Source of the DNA: Ascochyta rabiei
Lineage: Eukaryota; Ascomycota; Dothideomycetes; Pleosporales; Didymellaceae
DNA: 64,000 bases
Assembly (NCBI RefSeq): GCF_004011695.2
Contig: NC_082424.1
Location: forward strand, 1,054,001 to 1,118,000
Direction of reading: 5' to 3'
Below are positions 34,382 to 45,612 of the stretch, piece after piece. Position 1 is the stretch's first letter. Every line of letters begins with the position of its first letter. The notes under the pieces were generated by a model that was not told where the DNA came from, made no database searches, and was given only the letters and a program-made list of their open reading frames with translations. Made by a program: the position numbers and the translations under genes.

Positions 34382-37355
34382 TGCTGTTGCTCCTTCTTCT
34401 GCTGGGCTACAGCCAGCTTTGCCTGTTTCGAGTTGCCAATCTGTATCTGCGGGTGCATCTGCTGTACCTTGGCAAGGTACGAGTACATGAAGTTACTGAG
34501 CAGGACCTGGGAGTAGAGCTCCCGACGGGGGTTCGCAAGCTTGATGTGCGCCATGCGGTAGATGGCGCGCTCCTCAAGGATAGAAAAGCGGGTCCAGTTG
34601 TAGTCGATGTCGGGCTTGAGGATGCGTGGTGGCGGCTCGGGAGACAGCCCACGCGACGCGTTCTTCTTGTGACTCGACTCCTTCTCGCCCTTTTTCTTGC
34701 CACCACCGAAGATGGAAGAGAGCAGACCGGGCTCCTTTTCTTTCTTGTCGCCCGAGGCCTTTCGGAGACTCTCCTTCTTTCGCTCCTCTTCTAGCTTGAC
34801 GCTCTCGCGGTCCAGCACAACACTCTCTCGACCACGGTTGCCGCTCTGCATGGAGGATTGCAGCAGGTCCAGCCGGGTGTCGTCGGCCTTGTCCTGTGGC
34901 TTGCTGAGCTTGTTCTTGACCTTCTTGGCCGCTTCCTTCTCGCGGTCTTCCTTCTCCTTGTCCTTCTTGTCGGTGCCGACTAGCCAGCCCCAGCTCGTCT
35001 TCCTGGGCGCCTCCTCTTTCTTGTCCTTTGACTTTTTGTCCTTTTTGTCGTCTGGCACCGGCAAGCTGGGAATGATGGATAGGTTGTCGACCCGTGTGCT
35101 GTGGTTGCCGGGGATGGGCGAGGGGTGCTGGGTCAGGTCGTCGAGAGACTGCTGTGGCTTGATGGGAGAGTTTTGAGCCGCCTGCGCATGTTTGTTCTGT
35201 CGAGTCGACGGAGACTGCCGCGGTGGCTGGGGCTGGCTTCTGGGTCCACCAGGTTGCTGCTGCTGCTGCTGTTGCTGTTGTGGCTGTTGTGGCTGCGGTT
35301 GTGCGTGCTGAGCGTGTCTCTGCTGTGGCTGCGGGGGTTGGCGTGAGGTGGTGCGCTCGGGGAGTTGGTACGGCTGCTTTCGCTCCGGCTCCTGCGGCGG
35401 AGGGGTCTCGATGATCTGGGGCACGGGCGATGCGAGCTGGGGCTGGGGTGCGTTGTAGCCGGGCAGGAAGGCGCTCGTGCGGCCGTTGGAGGCTATCCTC
35501 GAGTGGAAAGCCTTGGGCTGCGGCGGCTTGGGCTCCTCTTGGCCACGCCCAGCCGAGTGTGGGGGTGTCGTAGGGTCCGCCGAGGCGGGGGTTTGCGGCT
35601 CGTCCTCGGTGGGGGACGGCCTCCGGCTGGGTCGGGAGAAGTTGGAGGGCTCAAAGGCGGCGTGGATGGGCTCGGACTGGACTCGGTTCAGGTGGGGCAG
35701 CTTGGGCAGCTCGGGCACGTCTGGGTGTGTGGGCGAAGTGGCGGGGGAGTCGTCGGTGTCGGTGTCGGGGTTGCGGCTGACGAGGCGTCTCGAGAGCGGG
35801 ACGCGGCCCTGGGTGCGCAGACTGCCTCGCCTGTAGGTGGTGCGGGTGGAGCGTTTGAGGGTGCCGAGGCCGGCGGCGATGCCGCCTGGGATGATGGGGG
35901 CGTCGCCGTCGAGCGACTCGGGGGTGGGGCTCCTGGACATGCTCGTGCGTCTGACGGTGGCGGCCGGGTGCTCGACAATGTGCTCGAGCTCCTGCAGGTT
36001 GGAGAGGGCGCGGCTGGGCTGGGTGCCGGAGCGCTTCCTCTCCAGACGCTCGGCGCCGTCCTTGTAGCCCGAGCCCGTGTCGATCTGGCGGGACAGCATC
36101 GACTTCTTGCGGCGCAGGCCGGCGGCGGTGGAGTCTTGGCGGGCCATGGGGCCATCCGGGGACAGGGACGAGGCCAGGTCGCCGGAGCGGCGGCGGATGG
36201 TGTGCACCTTTTCCTCGATGAAGGTCTTGAACTCCTTGGGGGCCAGCTCGGGGTGCAGGCGGGCGGGGACCCAGAACAGCTGGTTGGCGTGGTCGTCGTC
36301 GTCGGCGGACAGGGCGGGCGGGGAGACGGGGGGCGAGGGGTACGAGGGGAACGAGGGCAGGTCCGGGTCGGCGCTGTGGACGTCCATGGACATGCGGCGG
36401 ATGGCCTGCAGGTTGCTGAGCTCCTGGGCGAGGCCGGCGGGGCTCGACTCGTAGTCCAGGCCGTTGAGGGGGAACGGCTGGGCGGCGGCGTCGGCGTCGG
36501 CGGAGCGGGAGAGCGGGGGGGACATTGTGGCGGCGGGCCGGGGGCTCGTCGAGGGCATCGAGGGCATCGAGGGCGGCGAGGGTGAGGGCGAGGGCGCGGA
36601 GGGTGTGGACGAGGGCGGAGGTGCGGCGCTGTCGGGGAGCAGCTGGGGACGTAGGGGCGACTTGGCGGGCGGGGCCAGGGCGTTGAAGGGGTCGAAGGGG
36701 GCGTGGATGGTGTCGCTCAGGGCGTCGGGCAGGAAGCTGAGGGGCCGCGAGGAGCGCTTGGGGCTATCGGCGTCGCTGTCGCCGCCGTAGAGGTCGCCTA
36801 TGGCCTCTGTGACGTGGTGGTTGTCATCGCTGATGGAGAGGTGCGGGACGTGGCCGCGGCGCATCTGGTACACGCGCTCGAGCTCTCGCGCGCGGTCCTG
36901 GGCGAGTGCTTGTGCCTGCGGGGAGGGCGGAGGGGACGTCAGCTCAGCTCGTGCGCCTGAACAGGAGACAGAAGACGGGCGCAGACGGACACTGGACAGC
37001 AGCAGACGGCGAGCAGACGGCGAGCAGACGGCGAGCAGACGGCGGGCAGACGGCGAGCAGACGGCAAGACCGACGGCAAGACCGACGGCCAGGCCAGCAC
37101 ACGGCAAGACCGACGGCCAGCACACGGCACGACCGACTGTCCAGCACACGGCACTGACCGACTGTCCAGCAGCACACGGCACGACCGACTGTCCAGCAGC
37201 ACACGGCACGACCGACTGACTGTCCAGCAGGGCCGGGGGCCGGGGCGCTGCAGCGAGCGGCAAGGGGGTCAGGCCGCGACAGCAGCAGGGCCGACGTCTG
37301 TTTCACCGCCCGGCTGGCTGCACGCCCACTGGCTGCACGGGAGGGCACTCACCAT
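33914..37355 (-). CDS. Zds1-like protein (Zds_C domain), polyglutamine-containing
   Basis: Exons 37355-37353 (only the ATG), 36915-34228 and 34180-33914 give 985 residues. The first intron (437 bp) is rich in short repeats; the second is 47 bp. The hallmark is the C-terminal Zds_C motif at about residues 770-825: DIDYNWTRFSILEERAIYRMAHIKL followed by NPRRELYSQVLLSNFMYSYL. In yeast, Zds1/Zds2 bind PP2A-Cdc55 and control mitotic entry and exit, polarity and mRNA export. The long N-terminal part is disordered and Ser/Pro-rich, with Arg-x-x-Ser patches and a Lys/Glu-rich charged region before the motif. After the motif runs a polyQ tract of about 45 residues (34,263-34,400), longer than typical. 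The tail is Gln/Asn/Ser-rich. The family assignment is firm and the role is by analogy. Confidence 0.88.
34263..34400 (-). repeat. CAG/CAA triplet array coding polyglutamine
   Basis: About 46 triplets on the minus strand, with a pure CTG(plus)/CAG(minus) core at 34,328-34,378 and mixed CAA/CAG ends, lie within the Zds1-like coding region. A pure core of this kind is expected to vary in length between strains. Confidence 0.9.
36920..37260 (-). repeat. Imperfect tandem repeats in intron 1 of the Zds1-like gene
   Basis: GGCGAGCAGAC-type 11-bp units (about 37,008-37,065) pass into GCAAGACCGAC and GCACACGGCACGACCGACTGTCCA units up to 37,220. They fill most of the 437-bp first intron and leave it open in several frames by chance. 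Confidence 0.75.
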
Positions 37356-37815
37356 GTTGGCTGCGCGAGGAATGCGGAGGCACTCCGACTGCCACGGGGG
37401 GGTTCCTGGAGGAGCAGGCAGAGGAGGGCATCAGCGGGCGGCGGGCGGCGGTCGGTGGTCGGCGGTCGGTGGTCGGCGGTCGGTGGTCGGTGGTCGGCCA
37501 GGGAGCGAGGGGGGCTGCTAGACGGCGTGCAGGTGCAGGTGCAGGTGCAGGTGCAGGCGCGGGTGCGAATGCGAGTGCGGGTATGGGCAAAGGAAGAATA
37601 GCGCGATGGGGGCCACCATGGCTGGCGGGCGGTGCAGAGGGTGAGGACGAGGACGAGGACGCGGACGAGGATGCGGATGCGGATGCGGATGCGTGGGCGG
37701 ACAGGGCCAGCCGAAGCCCTGCAGCCGTCCGCGGCTAACCAGGAACCTCAGGCGCAGACAGACACCAACACATACACACACGGACGTGCTAGAGTACACA
37801 CACTGACATGGTATC

Positions 37816-37948
37816 GCACACCCACATACTCTAGCACACCCACATACTCTAGCACACCCACATACTCTAGCACACCCACATACTCTAGCACACCCACATA
37901 CTCTAGCACACCCACATACTCTAGCACACCCACATACTCTAGCACACT
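37816..37948 (+). repeat. Minisatellite, 18-bp unit, about seven copies
   Basis: ACACCCACATACTCTAGC is repeated almost without change. Near identity of the copies points to recent expansion or homogenisation. Confidence 0.93.
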
Positions 37949-38059
37949 TGGCTGCCACCCAACACGTCCAGAGACACGTGTGCAGCCATGCATCATAGTC
38001 TCTGCACCTGCCCACGCCCATAGTCCAGCACGTCGCACGCTAAACGCAGCTCTGTTTTC

Positions 38060-38205
38060 CTTGCACGCGCTGTCTGCAGTCCTGTCTCTCTTGCACGTGC
38101 TGTCTACAGTCCTGTCTCTCTTGCACGCGCTTTCCGAGTCCTGTCTCTCTTGCACGCGCTTTCTGAATCCTGTCTCTCTTGCACGCGCTGTCTGTAGTCT
38201 GTCTA
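38060..38205 (+). repeat. Minisatellite, about 30-bp unit, five copies
   Basis: Units built on CCTGTCTCTCTTGCACGCGCT with a variable end (GTCTGCAGT, TTCCGAGT, TTCTGAAT) are repeated five times, just beyond the 3' end of GEM1. Confidence 0.88.
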
Positions 38206-38365
38206 GCACAGGCTCAACGGGTCCATGGACAACGTCCTAGCGCCTCCGTATCCGCTACGCGGTCCCTAGGTAGCCAGCCGAAGCGCGTACCCCTGCAGCT
38301 CCACGCTCGCCGCCCGTGCCCTGCACCGTGTACCTGACCGACCACCATGCTGTGTCGCACCACAC

Positions 38366-40400
38366 TCACGACCACGACGACGACGCCGACGACGACGCGC
38401 TGTTCCGCTTCCAGATGATCAGCGCCGACGCAACCACGCACGTCACAGCGCCCAGCGCCAGGTACACGTTCATCCTATCGTAGCCACCCTCGTCTTCGTT
38501 CTTCGGAAACGCCGTGGACGGGTGCGTCGCACACTCCGCCAGCTGTCACACCGTCAGCTTTGCACCCTTCAGCCTCGTCCTCATCACCCGGCCCGGGCTT
38601 ACCTGAACAAACAGCTCCGAGATGCTGCTCCACGTCGCGCTGACGTGCAGCGGCGGTGCCATGCGCAGCCCGCTCGTGTACTCGTCCGGCTGCTGCTCGC
38701 ACCGCTGCATCGTCTTGTCCTGGTCCGCCTTGAGCGCCGTGTACACGGCCGGCAGCTTGTCCAGGTGAGCGTACCGGCTGCGCAGCTCGACAATGTGCGC
38801 AAAGCTGTCCGGGTCAGAAGAGTCGTACGTGTAGCACAGCAGGTCGCACGCGTCGAGCTTGGCCTGGTTCTCCAGGATCGCCGGCTCGAGCTCCCCTAGC
38901 TCTTCCAGAATCAGGTAGCATTGCTTGCCGCCGGGGAGCTCCACGCTGTTGACTGCCGATCGAGGCTGGATCGTGGGGTGGTACGTCGGCGTGAACGGTC
39001 GCTGCAGAAACGCCGACAGCAGCGCGCTCTTCCCGCTGCCCCTCGACCCCAGCACGTAGCATAGAAGAACGTTGCGCTCCACCCGTCCAGGCCGATTCCG
39101 CCGCTTCCTAGCCTTGGTCTGCTTCAGCGCGCTCGTCGTCCCGCTTCGCTCGCTGCTCTCGAATCCGAGGTAGGCCAGGTACTCCAGCGTCGTCTTGGGC
39201 GCCTCAAACGTCGTCATGCTCCACTGCGCCAGCCAGCCCTGGAGCGTGATGTGGCCAGCTTCGTTGCGTACCGTGCACGACGGAAACGCAGAGTCGGTCC
39301 AAGACGCCGGAAGCCCAGGCGTGGTCGCGAACAGGTTGGCGAGCTCTCCGTCGTTGAGTCCGCCGTCGTTGTCCTTGTCGAACTTGAGGAACAGGTCGAC
39401 GAAGAAGCGGTACCCAGCCGGACTGAGCTCCGCCGACGAGAACTGCGCCACCTCGAACTTGGGTCGCAGGTAGGCGTCCTGCAGACTGAGACTGTCCGTG
39501 TAGTGGAACTTGCGCAGGATGATCCAGATGGTCTCGTGCCGGCCCTTCTCCGCAAACATCTTGTTCAGCAGCAAGAAGCCCTTCTCGTCCATGCCCTTGT
39601 CTCCCGTGGCACCCGGCGCAAACCGCTCCATCGACTTGTTGATGTTGGCCAGATCGTCCTCGCCCAGGGGCTTCTCGAAGCACTTGATCTGGAAGTCGTC
39701 CACCTCCTCGTCGTTCCAGTAGCCATCCTTGTCCGTGTCGCAGAGGCGGAACACGCGCTGCAGCGCCGACACGGCCGCAGGCTTGAGCGCGCTCTCTTTC
39801 GAGTCGTACAGCGGCGCTATGGGGTGCGTGACGGCTTTCTGGCAGAGGAAGAAGACCTCGTTGATGTTGGCGTGTTCCTTTGCGCTTGTGCGGATGCACG
39901 AGTCGATCTCTTTGAACTCGTTCATGACCGGCAGCATCTCCTCTGCCACCACCTGCGACGTTGTGCCATGGGATGCCAGATCGGCCTTGTTGGCACACAG
40001 CACCACGGGCACGTTGACGCCCAGGGAGCGGAAGTAGGGCATCCAGAACAGGGCCACGCGCTCATAGCTGTAGTGGTCCGAGTAGACGAGCAGGATGACG
40101 TTGGATTTGCGCAGCTCCTTGCGCAGCGCGTGTCGTTCGTGGGGCAGCGCCGAGGTGTCGACGATGGTCGTGGTCACGTTGTCGGGCGTGCCCAGCGTAG
40201 GCGGCAGCGTCACCTGGGGGAGCACGGGCTGGATCTTCGCGGTGACGAAGACGTCCTTGACGAGCGAGGTGATGAGGGAGCTCTTGCCGACGCCCTCGTC
40301 ACCGCAGACACAGATTCGGACTGGGGCACCGCGTTAGTCACGGCCATGCATGGCAAGCAACATGAACAAACAGACCATCCCATCACGTACCGGTCGCCAT
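38366..40400 (-). CDS. gem1: Mitochondrial Rho GTPase Gem1 (Miro)
   Basis: Exons 40400-40391, 40320-38603 and 38542-38366 give 634 residues, the usual fungal length. Domain order is complete. GTPase 1 has P-loop GDEGVGKSS near residue 10, DTSA in switch II and NKAD. EF-hand 1 is [12 protein letters not shown] at about residue 196, and EF-hand 2 is [12 protein letters not shown] at about 320. GTPase 2 has a P-loop [10 protein letters not shown] at about 428. A C-terminal membrane anchor ([19 protein letters not shown]) is followed by a short tail. Gem1 sits in the outer mitochondrial membrane and regulates mitochondrial inheritance and ER-mitochondria contacts. Switch II of GTPase 1 reads DTSALPHER, as in other fungi. 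The first exon is only ten bases. Confidence 0.95.
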
Positions 40401-41092
40401 ATCGGCATGTTCACGGCTCACTGCATGCTGGTGAGGGCGGGATACGAGTGGATGTGCTGTGTGATGTGTGCTGTGTGCTGTGTGCTGTGTGCTGTGTGCT
40501 GTGTGCTGTGTGCTGTGTGCGGTATCGTGGTAGAGTCAGAGGACGCTCGACCGTGAGGCTGTCGGTGAAGCTTTGGCGACTGATTCGATCAACAGGTGAG
40601 GTGCCAGATTACCAGTGCGCTGTCCAGTGTCCAGTGTCCACGTTGGCTTGGCGATCACAACCTTAAACGCTCCCCGCATTCGTTCGCGCCAGGCGGCTGG
40701 AAGGTGAAGGGATGCATGACGGACAGCCTTGCCGCAGCTGCGTCTACCGTCTGCCGCCTGCCATCTGCTTTCGACCGTCTATCCACTGCTTCCCTCTGCC
40801 AGCCGTGCCCGTACACAGTGACGCCGTGAGCCTGCGCACGGTTCCACCCTCGCGAGCATCCAACGCAAGCCACATCCAAATGCGATGTTAGGCTGCTCGT
40901 CTCTCCGCATTCTCCACGGTTCGGTCGCTGTGCCGCGACGCAAACCATCGCACGCTCTCCCTCTCCCTCTCTCTCGCAGCGCCTGACCTGCCCACGCCTG
41001 CCCCCTCCACGCTCGCCCCACGCTCCCCGTTATGCCCCCGTGCGTGCTTGCTGTATAGTGGCCAACGAACTGCACCTCGCCCTGCAGCAGCC
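40401..41092. other. Divergent promoter region between gem1 and creC
   Basis: About 690 bp separates the two start codons. It includes a (TGTGCTG)n microsatellite at about 40,458-40,530. No gene is seen. A T/C-rich CTCTCCCTCTCTCTC run at 40,955-40,977 lies upstream of the creC start, typical of fungal promoters. Confidence 0.5.
40457..40530 (+). repeat. Microsatellite, 7-bp unit TGTGCTG
   Basis: About ten copies of TGTGCTG in a row, with one ATGTG variation at the start, are intergenic between the divergent gem1 and creC genes. Confidence 0.92.
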
Positions 41093-41166
41093 ATGTTGTG
41101 AGTCTGCCCTGTCTGTCCACCAATCGCAGCACGCCCGCTATCGTGCCACATGTGCACGCGGAGGCG

Positions 41167-41210
<44 letters not shown>

Positions 41211-43451
41211 CTGACGGCGCCCTCCAGCGTGCTGCCTCCGCCGCCGCGGTACCCCGTGGGCGGCTATCCCGGTGCGCCGCCAGGACAGCTCATCGAGACC
41301 AACAACAGCATCAGCCACCCCACCGGCGCCGAGTATCAATTGGTCGTGGGAGAGGGTATGTCTGCTGCACTCGCAGCCCGCTGCGCGCTGGCTGATGGTC
41401 GACATGACAGGCACCTACCTATTACGCGACGACCTGCATCTCGCGACCCCGCCGCCACACCCCTCCGAAGCGCCCGTCCACAACCCCAACCCGCTTGCCA
41501 CGACCGTCTCGCCGCCCACCCAGGGCACCAAGCTGTCCCTCGTTGCCCTCGCGCCCCGCCAGCCGTCGTCGACGCTGCTGCACAGACTCGACACCAAGAA
41601 CAGCACCCGCTCGCAGGTCCCGCCCATCGCCGAGCACGAGTCCAACAGCCATGCGAGCGAGACCGACTCGCAGGGCGTCAACGGCTTTGTGTCCTCGCCC
41701 CTGGACGGCCTGCGCACGCCCGTGTTCGGAGCAGACAACGCCGCCCTGAGCGTGGTCAACGGCAAAGCATCAAAGGACCCCGCCAAGCGCAACAAGCCGA
41801 AGAACAACATCGTCAAGAGCAATTCGTCGTTTGTGTCCAGAGTCATCCCGCACGAAGCCTTGACGAAGCGCCTGCAGGAGCACAACGCCAACGGCGTCTA
41901 CGCCTTTGCCAACATCAACCGCGCGCTGCAATGGCTGGATCTGTCCTCGCCCATCAAGGAGGAGCACCTGACCAAGATCCTCTTCACAAAGGCCCACGCG
42001 CTGTGCCACGACATCAACCACGTCACAAAGGGCCCCAACCACCTCGACATCATCCTGGGCTTCTCCACCGGCGACATCATCTGGTACGAGCCCATCTCGC
42101 AAAAGTACTCGCGCATCAACAAGAACGGCATCATCAACCCCACCGCCGTCTCCGACATTCGCTGGATCCCCAACAGCGAGAACCTGTTCATGGCTTCCCA
42201 CATGGACGGCAGCCTGGTCGTGTACGACAAGGAGAAGGAAGACGCGGCTTTTGTTGCCGAGGACCCGACGCCGGACGAGGGCATGTCTGACGTGGAGAGG
42301 AAGATCAGGCTGACCGTCAAGAAGTCGGTGCAATCGAAGAACCAAAAGGCCAACCCTGTCTCGTACTGGCAGGTCTCGAGCTCCAAGATCAACGCCTTCG
42401 AGTTCTCGCCCGACCGCCGCCATTTTGCCGTCGTTTCCGAAGATGGCTCGTTCCGAATCATGGACTTCCTCCGGGAAAGGCTCCTCCACCACTACATGAG
42501 CTACTACGGCGGCATGATGTGCGTCTGCTGGTCGCCCGACGGCAGATACGTCGTGACGGGAGGCCAGGATGACCTCGTTTCCATCTGGTCGTTGGAGGAC
42601 CGCATGCTGGTGGCGCGCTGCCAGGGACACAACTCGTGGGTCACAGGTGTGCAGTTTGATCCCTGGCGATGCGACGATCGCAGCTACCGGATAGGCAGCG
42701 TGGGAGAGGACACTCGGTTGCTGTTGTGGGACTTCAGTGTAGGCATGCTGCACCGGCCGCGCGCAGCCTCGTTGCGACCGCGCACCAGCATCACCTCGTC
42801 GAACCTCAAGATGCAGCGCACACGCACCGACAGCTCTGCGGGCCGCATGCGATCCAACTCGAACCTCTCGTCAGGCAGCGCGCTCGATGACGATGAGATT
42901 GTGCATGCTGTTGAGCCGCGCGCACGCACCGCCATGTTGCCTCCGGTGTTGGTGAGTCGATGAAGCACGTCACGCGAAAACAAGAGCTAACCGGCTGCGC
43001 AGGCGAAATCCGTCGACGACCACCCTCTCACCTGGTTGGCCTTTGAGGAGGATTGCATCATAACATCGTGCAAAAACGGTACGTCTCTGTTTCGTCGCTC
43101 GCCGCCCACGCTCTTGGAAATTTTCCTCTCCCAACCTCACAAGCGAGCACGTTTCCGCGCTAGGCTTCTGCGATAAGGCCGATTTGCCGCGTTCATTTGC
43201 GCGCTAGGGCAGGAACACCCGCCCGCCGTGCAGGACCCGCTCGCCGAGTGCGCTGTGTTTCTGTTGGGAGCTGCCAAACTTCATACGAACGGATAAGGAG
43301 CGCGGGTGTGGATCGCAAAGCGTGGACTGTGCTGACCACTGACTGTTTCGCAGGCCACATTCGCACCTGGGACCGCCCCAAGGAGGGCTCCTCGACGGAT
43401 GAAAGCGGACACACGCGCTCGCAGACCAGCTCGAGTGCTGGTCTTTCGTAG
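41093..43451 (+). CDS. creC: CreC, WD40 partner of the deubiquitinase CreB in carbon catabolite repression
   Basis: Five exons, 41093-41097, 41228-41355, 41411-42951, 43003-43078 and 43354-43451, give 615 residues. The first exon is five bases (ATGTT). A Pro/Ser-rich N-terminus with [10 protein letters not shown] leads into WD40 repeats. Clear blades are [93 protein letters not shown] and [11 protein letters not shown], then [14 protein letters not shown]. The last blade ([17 protein letters not shown]) follows a Ser/Arg insert. This layout matches Aspergillus CreC, which binds and stabilises CreB. The complex opposes ubiquitination of CreA-pathway targets. The next gene downstream is creD. 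Intron 4 is unusually long (275 bp). Confidence 0.92.
41161..41215 (+). repeat. Hexanucleotide array in creC intron 1
   Basis: GAGCCT is repeated about eight times within the 130-bp first intron. Confidence 0.9.
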
Positions 43452-44153
43452 ACGACCACACCGACAGCAGGAACAGAGACCAGGGTGTGGTGTTGGTTGG
43501 CGGACTGGTTGCAGACGTTGGAGGCCCACGATGAGGCTCTGCTCGCAGCTGCATGTGGGTTCCGCAGGGGTGGGCTACGTTAACCCGGGAAGGCCCGATG
43601 GCCGTTTCGCCGCGTTCCAGAACCACTCGAAAGCTTCAGCGTCCGATCCTGGCGATGGGTTTTCCAGCGTCCGATGTCAGCGTCCGATGTCAGCGCGCCA
43701 CATTGCATCGTGCACGCGCGTGGCAGCCAAGCGTACCAAAAAGACCAGCCTATGCAAGGGCCGTGGATGGCGCACGCCACAGGTATGCATGCAGCATGTT
43801 GCACAGCATCGTTATCTTTGCAATCTCATGGCGTCACACTCTGTCACTTCACAAGATCTACCTGATGCTCGAACCATGTCGCCGTGCGCGTGCAACACCC
43901 GTGCAACCCGGACACCGCCGGCTGTGCAGCACGGCGGCGAGAAGCCCCGTCGCCGCACTGCGTGTCCTGGTGTTGCGCCATGCAGGCTGCGCGCACCGCG
44001 GTGGATCCCTTTTTCCACTGCGGCTTTCCCAGTGCCGTGTCCGTGATGTGAGGCTGGACTGATACTGGCGTGTCGCTCGTCGATCAGTGCGGTTCCTTAC
44101 CCGACCAAGCGAGCGGCGTTGCACCGCGGCCGTAGACGTTGCGTAGGTACCGC

Positions 44154-44252
44154 GGTGGTGTTGGCTGTGTACTGAGGTGTTGGCTGTGTACTGAGGTGTT
44201 GGCTGTGTACTGAGGTGTTGGCTGTGAATTGAGGTGTTGGCTGTGTACTCAG
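44154..44252 (+). repeat. Minisatellite, 19-bp unit, five copies
   Basis: GGTGTTGGCTGTGTACTGA is repeated five times, one copy with GAATTGA. It lies between creC and creD. Confidence 0.92.
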
Positions 44253-45169
44253 GGTGGATAGAATGCGGACTGTGGGAGCTGTGTTTCGCAACGTCAAACC
44301 AAGACAACGTCCAGGATAGAGACGCTTGTTGTGTCTGTGTGCCGTGGATGGAGGGTGTGATCTGGAACTGTGTGGTTCGGGCGTCTGGTCTCGCTGCGCT
44401 GATGTCCAGATAACGATACGCATGCTGATGTCTGTGGCTGATCTGATGGGTGTGCACTGTGCACAACAGAAGGAGGCTGAAGCCAATCTCCGTGGTTCGA
44501 AGGATCATGCTCTAGAAAGCGTTGGCTGGCTCCACGCTTACCGGAGCATCGTGAAACCGCCTCAGGTGTTGCGCAGTGGATGCCGTCAAGACCACGTCGC
44601 CCAGCACGCCGCGCTGTCACCGCCGCCAGGTAGCCCACGCAACAGCGCGGCCAAGTCTCAAGTCGGCGGCGCGCTGGCTTCCCTGTCTCAGACGCACGAT
44701 GCAGCAGCGCTCAGCATGTGTCAGGCATCACTCACGCCGTTCACGGGAGGCCGTCGGCCCACCTTCTCGGCGGTGGATCCGGCGGGCCAGGGAAAAATCA
44801 AGGACCCAAGGCCGAGCAGCACGACGCGCAGACTGCAGATTGCAGATTGCAGATTGCAGACGCCGCTAGCAGAGAACAATGACCACCATGATGCGAGCCA
44901 CGGTCCCCACTCTGTCTGTGTAGGTAGTCTACCGCGCCGAGAGGACGTGCAAGGGGCCCTTGCAGGCCGCCCTTGGCCGCAGCGGCGAGCATCCCACGCG
45001 GCTCGCTGCATATGTAGAACGAGGCAGCTGGCACGCGGCTGCCCAAGTCGCTTCCACCGTCATCTCGAGCTGTTGGTGCTGGTTAAGTTTGTCCAGTCCC
45101 ACGCACGCCGCAAACGTTCAGCCACCAATCACTGCCACCACCAGCACCAGCACCACCAGCACCAGCACC

Positions 45170-45425
45170 ACCACCGCCACCACTACCACTGCTGCTACTG
45201 CCACTGCTGCTACTGCTACTGCTACTGCTACTGCTACTGCTACTGCTACTGCTACTGCTACTGCTACTGCTACTGCTACTGCTACTGCTACTGCTACTGC
45301 TACTGCTACTGCTACTGCTACTGCTACTGCTACTGCTACTACTGCTACTACTGCTACTACTACTACTACTTCCACTACTACTACTACTTCCACTACTACT
45401 TCTACTACTACTTCTACTACTACTT

Positions 45426-45471
<46 letters not shown>
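45170..45471 (+). repeat. CTACTG / CTA microsatellite
   Basis: About 30 CTGCTA hexamers pass into CTA and CTTCTA triplets over 300 bp, ending about 140 bp before the creD start codon. The array probably lies in the promoter or 5' leader. Confidence 0.95.
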
Positions 45472-45612
45472 CGCCAATCGTTGTTTCGACACATTTCTAT
45501 TTTGGACTGCAGATATTGTCCTCTTCTCTGCTCCCACAACATCAGTCTGGTAGGCGAGTGTTGTGACCCTGGACCCCCAATTTTCCTGGTCTTGTCTGTC
45601 CCACGTTACATC

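Larger units (their letters stand above)
37356..38365. other. Intergenic, rich in minisatellites
   Basis: This 5' region of the Zds1-like gene reaches the 3' end of GEM1. It contains short GGTCGGC, GCAGGT and GAGGAC runs (37,440-37,700) and two longer arrays listed separately. No gene is supported; open frames here are products of the repeats. Confidence 0.6.
43452..45612. other. creC-creD intergenic region (2.2 kb), repeat-rich
   Basis: No gene is supported. Open frames up to 450 codons in this space run through repeats and have no domain. The part near 45,470-45,612 is probably the creD leader. Repeats are listed separately. Confidence 0.55.

Noticed and set aside
35365..36585. Plus-strand 406-codon frame opposite the Zds1-like gene
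   Set aside because: Antisense to a long low-complexity Ser/Pro coding region; Gly/Val/Arg-rich noise.
39251..40666. Plus-strand 471-codon frame opposite gem1
   Set aside because: Exactly complements the conserved Gem1 reading frame; no independent domain.
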